NCBI RefSeq assembly: GCF_003957295.1 | Contig: NZ_RQPJ01000021.1 | Span: 46,210-110,209, forward strand | Length of the DNA: 64,000 nucleotides | Source: Arenibacter aquaticus | GTDB lineage: Bacteria; Bacteroidota; Bacteroidia; Flavobacteriales; Flavobacteriaceae | Reading direction: 5' to 3' | Shown here: positions 7,965 to 15,872 of the stretch, one piece after another | How positions within the stretch are numbered: position 1 is the stretch's first letter | Layout of the letters: the number at the start of each line of letters is the position of its first letter | Position numbers and translations under genes: made by a program | Notes under the pieces: model-generated | Told to the model about the DNA's origin: nothing | Databases searched by the model: none | The model's input: only the letters and a program-made list of their open reading frames with translations

Positions 7965-9887
7965 TTATTTTCTTATAATGATAAAATCGCAACGCCTATT
8001 GGCCAAGTGTTGTGCATTGCTGCAGGGAACGCCATTGGAGCATTCGTTGAGCAAACGCGACTCCCCATAGCCAATAACACTGGTAATTCTTTCTGGGGCT
8101 ATACCCATTTGCACCAGATAATTATAGGTAGACCTGGCCCTGTTGCCAGAGAGTTCAAGATTAAATGTATCCGAAGCCCTGGAATCTGTGTGGGCTTCTA
8201 TTTTAATTTTAACATTAGGGAAGCTCTTCATAAAGCTTACAATCTTGTCCAGTTCCTTGGCAGCCTTATAGGTAATATTGTAGCGGTTAAGGTTAAAGAA
8301 TATAGGGTTTACATTAATTTTTTCAACGCCATCCTCTTCTATTACGAAATTGGAGAAGGAGGTCATGGGGATGGTATCGGTTTCCTTAAAAAGAAAAGGC
8401 TTGTCCGCTTGGTTTAGCTTCTTGATCTCCTGTTTGTATTCCAATTTAAAAAAGGCGAGTGTGTAGTTGGAATCAGGGGGCAAGGACATCTCAAAAAAAC
8501 CTTCATTGTTGGAAGTGGTTTCTGCTACCAATTGGTTTTCTTCGTTATAGGCCTTTACAACCACTTGGTGAATTGGGGTGTTGGTACTGTTGTCCTTAAC
8601 CACCCCTTTGTAGTTCAAGGTTTTTGATAGTCCCTTAAATGAATAGATATCATCGTCTCCTTTACCATTGTCCCTGTTGGAAGACAGGTAGCCACGGTTT
8701 TCAATTTGGTTGATGATCAGGGCAAAATCATCCTTATTGCTATTGATGGGGCGGCCTAAATTTTTGGGCATGCCAAAGTCATTATTTGTTTTTATTTCGG
8801 ATTTAAAAATATCCAGACCACCTAGTCCAAAATGGGCGTCCGAGGCAAAATAGAGATTGTTGCCGGTAACAAAGGGGAACATTTCCCGTCCAGGGGTATT
8901 AATTGTTGGTCCTAGGTTGATGGGAGATCCTATTTTTCCATTTTCTTGGATTTCAACATAATAAATATCGGTTTCTCCAAATCCGCCAAACATATTGGAA
9001 ACAAAGTACAGCCGTTTTCCATCCTCGGTTAGAAAAGGGTGGCCAAAGGAATATTTAGGGTTGTTAAATTTTAAGGAAACAACATTTACAATGGAGTCCT
9101 GGACCAATTCCCCTTTCATGATCTGCATATTTGAAAACCCTTTGGGGTTTAGCAGTAGGTCGTTATTTTTTAAATAGTTCTGGGTGTAATAAATGGTTTT
9201 GTAATCCTTGGAATAGCTAAGGGTTCCTTCGTGATAGGCAGATTGAATATTGTTGTGGAATGGCTTTGCCTTGCTAAGTGTTCCTGTTATACTGTCTTTA
9301 TTGGCGGTTAAAATAGCTAGATAGGGCTGATTGTTCCATGAATAATTATTACCCTTTCCGGTGGCGGCTTTCCGGTTGGACGAAAATATAATGCGATCCT
9401 TATAGTACATGGGGGCAAAGTCTGATAGGGGGGAGTTAATTTCGGAATTGCGAAGGCTGAACCTTGGCATTTCTGCCATTAGGCTATCCAAATATGCTTC
9501 TTGTGCCAATAGGGTTTCCAACTTTTGGGAATTGTGGCGATAGTGTTTTTTTAGTAAGCGGTTTGCAGTAATATACTCCTTACAGGCCTTTAGGCTTTGC
9601 ACATATTTTATCAATGTATTTTCATCTATTCTTTTATCTTTTAAGGTATATAGGGTATCATACCATATCCTGGCATTGCTGTAATCGCTTATGTTAAAAT
9701 AACTTTCGGCCAATCGTTCAACAAATAGAGGTTTTTTCTTTTTCTTTTTGGATAATAATTGCTGATAACTATCAATGGCTTCCATAAAGTTGAGGTTTTG
9801 GAAATGCGCATTGGCTTCTTCCCTGGTATGCTGGGACAGACCGGTGCTAAACAGGAATAACGTAAATATGGAAAGAAGGGTTTTCAT
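7965..9887 (-). CDS. OmpA-family protein with PD40 repeats, T9SS/gliding associated
   Basis: A 640-residue exported protein. Signal peptide 1-18; helical TPR-like region about 20-130; PD40 beta-propeller repeats about 150-420 (recurring LYFVSN, LYFASD and GYLSSN motifs followed by GxxDIY/F); a carboxypeptidase-like regulatory domain about 430-500; and a C-terminal OmpA peptidoglycan-binding domain about 530-640 with IKIEAHTDSRAS and SGNRARSTYNYL. Proteins of this build couple T9SS outer-membrane components to peptidoglycan. Last gene of a three-gene operon with PorP/SprF (10-base gap) and a CHU_C protein. The right-hand end of this minus-strand gene carries the start codon; the open frame opposite at 7827-8417 is a shadow. 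Confidence 0.92.
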   Translation of the reverse strand: MKTLLSIFTLFLFSTGLSQHTREEANAHFQNLNFMEAIDSYQQLLSKKKKKKPLFVERLAESYFNISDYSNARIWYDTLYTLKDKRIDENTLIKYVQSLKACKEYITANRLLKKHYRHNSQKLETLLAQEAYLDSLMAEMPRFSLRNSEINSPLSDFAPMYYKDRIIFSSNRKAATGKGNNYSWNNQPYLAILTANKDSITGTLSKAKPFHNNIQSAYHEGTLSYSKDYKTIYYTQNYLKNNDLLLNPKGFSNMQIMKGELVQDSIVNVVSLKFNNPKYSFGHPFLTEDGKRLYFVSNMFGGFGETDIYYVEIQENGKIGSPINLGPTINTPGREMFPFVTGNNLYFASDAHFGLGGLDIFKSEIKTNNDFGMPKNLGRPINSNKDDFALIINQIENRGYLSSNRDNGKGDDDIYSFKGLSKTLNYKGVVKDNSTNTPIHQVVVKAYNEENQLVAETTSNNEGFFEMSLPPDSNYTLAFFKLEYKQEIKKLNQADKPFLFKETDTIPMTSFSNFVIEEDGVEKINVNPIFFNLNRYNITYKAAKELDKIVSFMKSFPNVKIKIEAHTDSRASDTFNLELSGNRARSTYNYLVQMGIAPERITSVIGYGESRLLNECSNGVPCSNAQHLANRRCDFIIIRK

Positions 9888-9897
9888 CCGCTTTATC

Positions 9898-10818
9898 TTA
9901 AAAGAATCTAGGTGATCGGGTATTTGGTCCCCATCTGGGCATTATATATTTTAGTATTAGTTCATGTGAACCTTGATTATAATTTCCTAAATCCGAGATA
10001 CTATAGTCATAGGAATATCCAATAAAAAAATTCCTGCTCGCCTGAAAACCTGCCATGGCACTGTAACTGTCCTGCAACCTGTGCGACGCACCCAAGGTAA
10101 ATTTTTGTAGAAAGAGGACATTTAAAGAGGCATCAATAGTGGTGGGGGCATTTTCGGTAAATTTTAAAAGAACCGATGGTTTTAGTTTTAGGTCGGCCGC
10201 AACATCTAGTACGTAACCCCCTATAAAATAAAAATGACTGTCCTTTAAGATCAGGTTTTTATCACTTACCACATTGGATTTGTTCAATAGAAAATTGGGA
10301 ATGGAGAAACCTCCATACCAATTTTCACTAAATATATATACCCCTGCCCCAATTAATGGCAGTGTGTTGTAGTAGTTGTCATAGCTGAGTAAGGCATCAT
10401 CGGCATCATAATAATTTCCCTTGGAATAATCTACCTCATAAAAATCGGCCCCGGCATTTATGCCCAGGGACATCTTTACTTTTTTGTTTAGGTTGAGGTA
10501 GTAGGAGAACATGGCCGAGGAACTAAATTCGGTAGAAGGCCCTATGTTATCCTTAAAGATATGGATGCCCAAACCTATTTTGTGATTTATGATACCGGAA
10601 ACGGTAAGGGTTTTGGTTTCGGGAGCCCCTTCTATGCCTATCCATTGCGCCCTATAAGTTAGGGTAGCATCCATTCTGTTATTCTCATTTAGGTAAGCAG
10701 GGTTTATAGTGGAGGTATTGTACATATATTGGGTGTACTGTGGCAGTTGTTGCGCCTTAAGGATGAAGGCACAAAACGTGAGGATTACCGCTAAAGGATA
10801 CTTAATGTGGATTTTCAT
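9898..10818 (-). CDS. PorP/SprF family type IX secretion membrane protein
   Basis: A 306-residue outer-membrane beta-barrel with signal peptide (hydrophobic 8-21) and the family signature start LPQYTQYMYNTSTINPAYL. It goes on with the usual alternating amphipathic strands and ends at a short, charged C-terminus. Members assist secretion or surface anchoring of particular T9SS cargo, SprF for SprB being the known case. It sits between a type B cargo-like gene upstream (25-base gap) and an OmpA-PD40 gene downstream, the standard arrangement, so its client is probably the protein at 10844-12196. Confidence 0.92.
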   Translation of the reverse strand: MKIHIKYPLAVILTFCAFILKAQQLPQYTQYMYNTSTINPAYLNENNRMDATLTYRAQWIGIEGAPETKTLTVSGIINHKIGLGIHIFKDNIGPSTEFSSSAMFSYYLNLNKKVKMSLGINAGADFYEVDYSKGNYYDADDALLSYDNYYNTLPLIGAGVYIFSENWYGGFSIPNFLLNKSNVVSDKNLILKDSHFYFIGGYVLDVAADLKLKPSVLLKFTENAPTTIDASLNVLFLQKFTLGASHRLQDSYSAMAGFQASRNFFIGYSYDYSISDLGNYNQGSHELILKYIMPRWGPNTRSPRFF

Positions 10819-10843
10819 TATATTTTTTCCAGTGTAATACGTA

Positions 10844-12196
10844 TTAGTCTTTTCTTAAAAATAACCAGCCTGTAGTATTTTCGCTTGTATTGTCCAGGTT
10901 TAGTATATAGAAGTAGGTTCCTGTGGGCAAAGGTTCTCCCTTGCCTACTACTCCGTTAACATTGGCCAGCCCGCGCCAGTTGTTTTGGTAGGCCTTTTTT
11001 TGGTAGACCAAGGCACCGTAGCGGTTAAAGATCTGCAGATTGGAGTCTGGAAAGTTTTCAATACATTCTATTTTAAAATAGTCATTGTCCCCATCATCAT
11101 TTGGGGTAAACTCATTATATATGGTTATACAGGAAGGTTCCAGATTAATTTGGGCACTGTTGTTCTGGGGATCCATGTCCCTTGGAACGGAACTCTCTAT
11201 AAAAGAAGTACTGCCGTATTGGCCGTTTGCCATGGTTTCCAGCTCAAGGCTAAGAACTGCTTTTTCCATGGGGGCCAAGGTGTCAATGGTCCATTTATTG
11301 TTTCTGGGATCATAATTGCCATGGGTAAGGTTTTTGGAAAGGTATTTAAAACCACTTTCCAGTTCCTCGCCTATAATGACCTCCTTAAAATTGGAGGAGC
11401 CATTGTTCTCGACGCTAATGGTCAACATTATTTTTTCGCCAATCATTGGCTGTTGTTTGCTTACTGTCTTGTTAATTTTTAAATCTGAGGTTTCCTTGAT
11501 TTCTACGCTCACCCATAGTCTTTCTGTACTTTCGCAACTATTGTTAATAAGGGCGGCGTAGTAGCTCTTGCCGTGGGACAATGGCGTATCAAAGTCCAGC
11601 AGTGATCCTGCTACTGCTTGGTCATACCAAACAATATTGGATTCCAATACTTGTAGATCTCCAATGGTAGGGGCGTCTTCGGTAAAAAAGACCTGAACCG
11701 GGTTGTTAGTGGTAGGGGCCAAAAGGGATAATAGGGAAACTCTTATAGCCAGCCGATCACTACTTTCTTTGCCATCCTTTAGTTGGGCGGCATAATAGGT
11801 GGTATTGTTTAGTAAGCTGGTTTCAATAGGCAATTGCTTGCCGTTGACAGGAGTATTGTACCAAACAATATGGGGTTCATTTACCTGTATTGATTCCAAG
11901 GTAGGGTGCTCCATGGCGCAAAATTGCTGCTGCGTATTTTTAGTTGTTGGGGGGGCAACCTTATCTCTCATGTCTGTAGATGCACTATGTGGGCCAGGCG
12001 GTGTTGTTACCGTTACAGTTCCAGGGAGAAAGGTTGTTCCCGCTTCTTGGGAGGTGTATAAACGGGAGCTTTGATTAACCTTGGACATAGCCATGGGACA
12101 GGAGTGTGTACAACTGTGTGCCGGTATGCAAACAAGTAGAAAAATAAGTATAATAAGGTTTACAAGACCTTCACTTCGGTTTAAAGAACCCGCCAT
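10844..12196 (-). CDS. T9SS type B sorting domain (CHU_C) surface protein
   Basis: Probably a cell-surface or secreted protein. I choose the ATG at 12196 (450 residues) because it is followed directly by a hydrophobic signal sequence ending in PAHSC; the longer frame to 12274 adds an uncharacteristic leader. Two Ig/HYR-like repeats lie around 90-240, each with IVWYNTPV/IVWYDQAV and YYAAQL/YYAALI. A DUF11-type adhesion repeat follows at about 245-350 (DLKINKTVSKQQPMIGEKI). The C-terminal CHU_C domain has FTPNDDGDNDYF, LQIFNRYGALVYQ and LPTGTYFYIL. It is short for a type B cargo; known gliding adhesins are thousands of residues. First gene of the operon. Confidence 0.88.
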   Translation of the reverse strand: MAGSLNRSEGLVNLIILIFLLVCIPAHSCTHSCPMAMSKVNQSSRLYTSQEAGTTFLPGTVTVTTPPGPHSASTDMRDKVAPPTTKNTQQQFCAMEHPTLESIQVNEPHIVWYNTPVNGKQLPIETSLLNNTTYYAAQLKDGKESSDRLAIRVSLLSLLAPTTNNPVQVFFTEDAPTIGDLQVLESNIVWYDQAVAGSLLDFDTPLSHGKSYYAALINNSCESTERLWVSVEIKETSDLKINKTVSKQQPMIGEKIMLTISVENNGSSNFKEVIIGEELESGFKYLSKNLTHGNYDPRNNKWTIDTLAPMEKAVLSLELETMANGQYGSTSFIESSVPRDMDPQNNSAQINLEPSCITIYNEFTPNDDGDNDYFKIECIENFPDSNLQIFNRYGALVYQKKAYQNNWRGLANVNGVVGKGEPLPTGTYFYILNLDNTSENTTGWLFLRKD

Positions 12197-12347
12197 AGAT
12201 ACCAAATAATTTTGTTGTATAACGCAGAAAAAACCAAAATATTTAGTTTTTAGGACATATTTGATGTGGAACACCCAGTGTTTTGGTATGTTTTCCTAGA
12301 AAAGAGGATCAATGCTTGCTGTAGATTTTTAGAAGCAGTAGCAATGC

Positions 12348-13235
12348 TTATTGGAATTTTTTGGGAACTTTGTTCCGGTGTTTCCATCGTTTATGGGTCC
12401 AGAGGTAATGTTCTGGTTTTTCCATGATCTGTTGTTCGGTAAGTCGGAGAAACCTATCTGTAATCTCATTCTTTTCCGTTTGTTTTCCCTCAATGGCAAT
12501 GGGTATGAATTCTGCCTGGTAGTAGCCTCTCTTTACCTTGGAAACCTTTAGGAAAACTACGTCAAGATCCAATTTTCTGGCCATACTTTCGGGGCCATTG
12601 AATATAGGAACTTTAACTCCCATAAATTCGCTCCAATATTGCGCTCTTTTTACTTGTGGAGATTGGTCGCTAACCATTCCGTAGCCCGCAATAACCTGGT
12701 TTTGTACGTTTTTATAAACGGTTTTAACCGTTTCTTGCTGGGTAATTAAGGTGGTGTTCCATTTGGCCCTTATTTTTCTTATTAGGCCATCAAAGTAACG
12801 ATTCCCTATTTTTTGATATACTGCATATCCCTTGGCGTCAACATAGTTATTGATACTTACGTTCCATTCCCAATTGGCATAGTGCGAACACACGATCAGG
12901 ACGCTTCTATCTTTGGTGATATTTCGCAACACTTCAATATTGGTGACCTTGTACCGTTCTTTGACCGCTTCTTTGGTAAGATCCAGAGTTTTTACCATTT
13001 CCAGGAACATATCGCACATATGGCGATAGAAATCCTTTCGGAGTCGCTTTAATTCATCCTTGTCCTTCTTCGGAAAAACAAGCATAAGATTATTCAAGAC
13101 CACTTTTTTGCGGTAACCCACCACATGGTAGACGATTACAAATACGAAATCTGAAAACATATAGAACAACCTATAGGGCAGTTTGGAAATGAGCCACAAA
13201 AAGGGGTAAGTAGTAATATAAACGAGAAATTGCAT
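12348..13235 (-). CDS. Lipid A biosynthesis-type (LpxL/HtrB) acyltransferase
   Basis: A 295-residue member of the LPLAT superfamily that transfers a secondary acyl chain in lipid A or a related lipid at the inner membrane. The catalytic H-x4-E is in CSHYANWEW (about 114-122). The N-terminal hydrophobic anchor (1-35) and the C-terminal LWTHKRWKHR motif, typical of LpxL-like enzymes, are present. The ATG at 13235 starts MQFLVYITTYPFLWLIS and is preferred over 13277, which would run through the promoter region shared with the rhomboid gene. Bacteroidota lipid A is usually under-acylated, so the acceptor may not be canonical lipid A. Confidence 0.9.
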   Translation of the reverse strand: MQFLVYITTYPFLWLISKLPYRLFYMFSDFVFVIVYHVVGYRKKVVLNNLMLVFPKKDKDELKRLRKDFYRHMCDMFLEMVKTLDLTKEAVKERYKVTNIEVLRNITKDRSVLIVCSHYANWEWNVSINNYVDAKGYAVYQKIGNRYFDGLIRKIRAKWNTTLITQQETVKTVYKNVQNQVIAGYGMVSDQSPQVKRAQYWSEFMGVKVPIFNGPESMARKLDLDVVFLKVSKVKRGYYQAEFIPIAIEGKQTEKNEITDRFLRLTEQQIMEKPEHYLWTHKRWKHRNKVPKKFQ

Positions 13236-13252
13236 GCAGAAAGAATTCTCTA

Positions 13253-13270
13253 CAAATATAGCTATATTTG
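13253..13270. promoter_or_regulatory. Palindrome holding two divergent -7 elements
   Basis: CAAATATAGCTATATTTG is a perfect 18-base palindrome in the 58-base gap between the acyltransferase (start 13235) and rhomboid (start 13294) genes. Read in each direction it gives TATATTTG, matching the Bacteroidota -7 consensus TAnnTTTG: 13263-13270 for the plus strand, 13253-13260 for the minus strand. The two promoters therefore overlap back to back. No clear -33 TTG is seen at 17-23 bases on either side. Confidence 0.6.
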
Positions 13271-13293
13271 GACCCAAAATTAATAGTTTTTTT

Positions 13294-13944
13294 ATGAATA
13301 ATATTCATATTGCCACCATAGTGATAATGGCGGCCAATGTTTTGGCATCCTTAAAAGGTTTTAACGACACTTCATTCTTTGAACGATATAAATTTGGCGT
13401 TGGCGCCATCCAAGCAGGGCAAAAAGATAGAATGGTGACTTCCGGATTTTTACATGTAGACCTGTCCCATCTATTTTTTAATATGTTTACCTTATATTTT
13501 TTCGCCGATGTGGTAATCAGCTGGTTTGGCCCCAGTAAATTTGTAATGCTGTATTTTATAAGTTTGGTGGCGGGCAGTCTACTTGCGCTCTATTTTCACA
13601 AGCGGGAACCCTATTACAGTGCCGTGGGTGCCAGTGGAGCGGTAACCGGTATTTTGTATGCCGCCATATTACTGGAGCCGCAAATGCGATTGGGGATCAT
13701 GTTTATCCCTATTCCGCTACCAGCCTATGTTTTGGGAATCATATATTTGTTCTATTCCATATACGGTATGAAAACAAGATTGGGCAATATTGGCCATACG
13801 GCCCACTTTGGCGGAGCCATAGGTGGGTATTTGGTAACCATATTTTTTAAGCCAGACCTGCTTTATACAGATACCTTAATGGTATTGTTATTGGCTTTGC
13901 CAATCCTGCTCCTTTTTGTTCTTGGTAAACTGGGGAAGATTTAG
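13294..13944 (+). CDS. Rhomboid family intramembrane serine protease
   Basis: A 216-residue membrane protein with about six transmembrane segments that cleaves transmembrane substrates within the bilayer. The catalytic Ser is in GASGAVTGILYA (about 110-121) and the catalytic His in HTAHFGGAIGGY (about 166-177). The early HVDLSHLFFNMF motif is conserved in the family. The start is the ATG at 13294; the frame opens at 13234 but that stretch holds the promoter. Ends in a strong bidirectional terminator shared with the convergent thioredoxin gene. Confidence 0.92.
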   Translation: MNNIHIATIVIMAANVLASLKGFNDTSFFERYKFGVGAIQAGQKDRMVTSGFLHVDLSHLFFNMFTLYFFADVVISWFGPSKFVMLYFISLVAGSLLALYFHKREPYYSAVGASGAVTGILYAAILLEPQMRLGIMFIPIPLPAYVLGIIYLFYSIYGMKTRLGNIGHTAHFGGAIGGYLVTIFFKPDLLYTDTLMVLLLALPILLLFVLGKLGKI

Positions 13945-13962
13945 GAGCCAATAATATGATAT

Positions 13963-13995
13963 AAAAAATCCCGTAAGAACATTACGGGATTTTTT
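13963..13995. terminator. Bidirectional terminator
   Basis: A perfect 14-base inverted repeat (AAAAAATCCCGTAA / TTACGGGATTTTTT) with a 5-base loop. It lies between the convergent rhomboid (ends 13944) and TlpA-like (ends 14018) genes and gives a U-tract in both directions. Confidence 0.92.
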
Positions 13996-14017
13996 ATATA
14001 TGGTATTTTAAACCTCT

Positions 14018-15148
14018 TTACTGTAAAAGCTCGGCAATTTTAGATTCCAATTCAGGACCTCTAAGGTTTTTGGCAACAATTACCCCATTTTCATCCAAGA
14101 TAAAGGTGGCGGGAATGGCTTCTATATTGTATAATTTGGCCACGGCATCATTAAAATAGTCCAAGTTGGAAATATGGTTCCAGGCAAGATTATCATCTTC
14201 TATTGCTTTTTTCCAATCTTCCGCCTTACGGTCCAAAGACACGCCAATGATGTTTAAACCTTTGGAGTGGTACTTATTATAAATCTTCACTACGTTGGGG
14301 TTTTCTACCCTGCAGGGCTTGCACCATGCCGCCCAGAAATCAATAATAGTTACTTTTCCCATGGCATCCTTAAGGGACAATTCTTTTCCTTCAGGAGTAG
14401 GTCCCGAGAAATTGGGAGCAGTGGCGCCTATTGCCGTACTCTTATTTTTCTCTTCCTTTGCTTTGGCCGCTTCCAAACCTTTTACGATATTTTTGGCCGG
14501 TTGGGTTTCTTTGATTTCCTCAGACAGACCATCGTACATTTCTTTGGCCTCCCCACTTGGCAGTACTCCGGCATTTAAAGCTTTTTCTATCAATAGCGCA
14601 GAGATAAGTCCGTTTGGATTGTTCTTAATAAAATCCAATTCAAAATTCTTGTATTCTTCCTGTAGCTCGGCAAACTCGTCACGCAAGGAATTAATAGTAG
14701 CTTCATCGCCGCCCATGGTAGCCTGTTGCATATCTTTTTGAATGGAAACTGCCTGATCTGATAGTTCTCTGGATTGGTCCAGATACTTAAAAAAGATATC
14801 GTTCTGTTGGGTTCCTTTTACCTTGGCAAAATGTAGACTGTCCTTTTGGGCTGTAAGTTCAATCTCACCCTTCTCCGCTACTACCGGGGTATAGCCTTGA
14901 ACTTTGTCTATAAACACATATATCAGTTCTGGTGCATCTACAGCTCCGCTCACGGTAAATTTTCCGTTTTCAACAGTGGTAGTATCTATATCTACAGGCT
15001 GATTGTTCTCATCGATCTTTCTGATAAATATTTGGGTACCGTTTTCCACATCGCCCGTCAAAGATCCATTTAATACGTATCCTTCGGGTTTACTGTTGCA
15101 GGATAATAGACCCGCAATCACGGTAAGGGATAATAGAATTTTCTTCAT
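14018..15148 (-). CDS. TlpA-like thioredoxin lipoprotein with DUF4369-type domain
   Basis: A 376-residue envelope protein. N-terminal lipobox LLSC near residue 17; residues 22-120 form the DUF4369-like beta domain common in Bacteroidota thioredoxins; a helical stretch follows at about 125-225; then a TlpA/AhpC-TSA thioredoxin domain at about 240-376 with the redox motif WCKPC (about 273-277) and the cis-Pro segment IEAIPATFI. Probably reduces or rearranges disulfides of exported proteins. A TACATTTG (plus-strand 15172-15179) lies 23 bases upstream of the start as a likely -7 element. Confidence 0.9.
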   Translation of the reverse strand: MKKILLSLTVIAGLLSCNSKPEGYVLNGSLTGDVENGTQIFIRKIDENNQPVDIDTTTVENGKFTVSGAVDAPELIYVFIDKVQGYTPVVAEKGEIELTAQKDSLHFAKVKGTQQNDIFFKYLDQSRELSDQAVSIQKDMQQATMGGDEATINSLRDEFAELQEEYKNFELDFIKNNPNGLISALLIEKALNAGVLPSGEAKEMYDGLSEEIKETQPAKNIVKGLEAAKAKEEKNKSTAIGATAPNFSGPTPEGKELSLKDAMGKVTIIDFWAAWCKPCRVENPNVVKIYNKYHSKGLNIIGVSLDRKAEDWKKAIEDDNLAWNHISNLDYFNDAVAKLYNIEAIPATFILDENGVIVAKNLRGPELESKIAELLQ

Positions 15149-15259
15149 TGTTTGTTTTCTTTTAATTGGCGCAAATGTACTTATATATAGGTAATAAAAA
15201 AAGTCATAAATGCTACGGGAACATTCATGACCTTTATTAAAAGTTATATGGGGTAGGTT

Positions 15260-15769
15260 TTAAAATTGGTAGCGTATCCCCAGGGCAATGTCAAAATCGA
15301 AATTATCCGAGAAATTTTTGTAGCCTACAACGCCTATTTCCGGCCTAAAATCCAGAGAAATAAGAAGAGGGATATCAAAATTGTATTCTATACCTATATC
15401 CCCGGCCGCCAAAACAAAGAGACCGCCATCCGGGGTGTAGGACTGGTTCTGGCTGTCTGGTCGGGAAGCAAAGTCCACACTTCCAATACCGGCACCGGCA
15501 CCGTAATACCAATTAAAATTGCCGTCCAAAGGCAAGACCCATTGGTATGAGGCCGTTAATTTAAAGGCGTCAAAATACCTACTGTCACGCCATCCAAGGT
15601 TGGCTTCCAATCGGTTGTCCCGATCCAAGGCTTTCTGATAGGAGATTTCAGCTCCAAATCCATCACTGTCCCCTAACCGTAGCCCTAGGGCATGATCGGA
15701 GATTTCTTGAGCGCTCACAGAGAACCAAGAACAACACAGCAACAATGCAAATAATTTAAAAATTTTCAT
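15260..15769 (-). CDS. Outer-membrane beta-barrel protein
   Basis: A 169-residue protein with a signal peptide (MKIFKLFALLLCCSWFSVSAQ) followed by about eight amphipathic strands and a C-terminal aromatic residue (IRYQF), typical of a small OmpW/OmpA-like barrel. The ATG at 15769 is chosen because it opens directly into the signal sequence; the frame to 15826 adds 19 poorly fitting residues. No enzymatic motifs. Function unknown. Confidence 0.82.
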   Translation of the reverse strand: MKIFKLFALLLCCSWFSVSAQEISDHALGLRLGDSDGFGAEISYQKALDRDNRLEANLGWRDSRYFDAFKLTASYQWVLPLDGNFNWYYGAGAGIGSVDFASRPDSQNQSYTPDGGLFVLAAGDIGIEYNFDIPLLISLDFRPEIGVVGYKNFSDNFDFDIALGIRYQF

Positions 15770-15872
15770 AAGGGTTCTAAATTTAATTAAAGTAAAAAAT
15801 ATAAATTCATTATTAATCTGAAACAATAAAACTTAATTTAGTGCCCAAAATTGTTTTGAGGTGGATAAAAAT

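Noticed and set aside
7827-8417. Plus-strand open frame of 196 codons
   Set aside because: Lies opposite the clearly real OmpA-PD40 gene and has no recognisable features.
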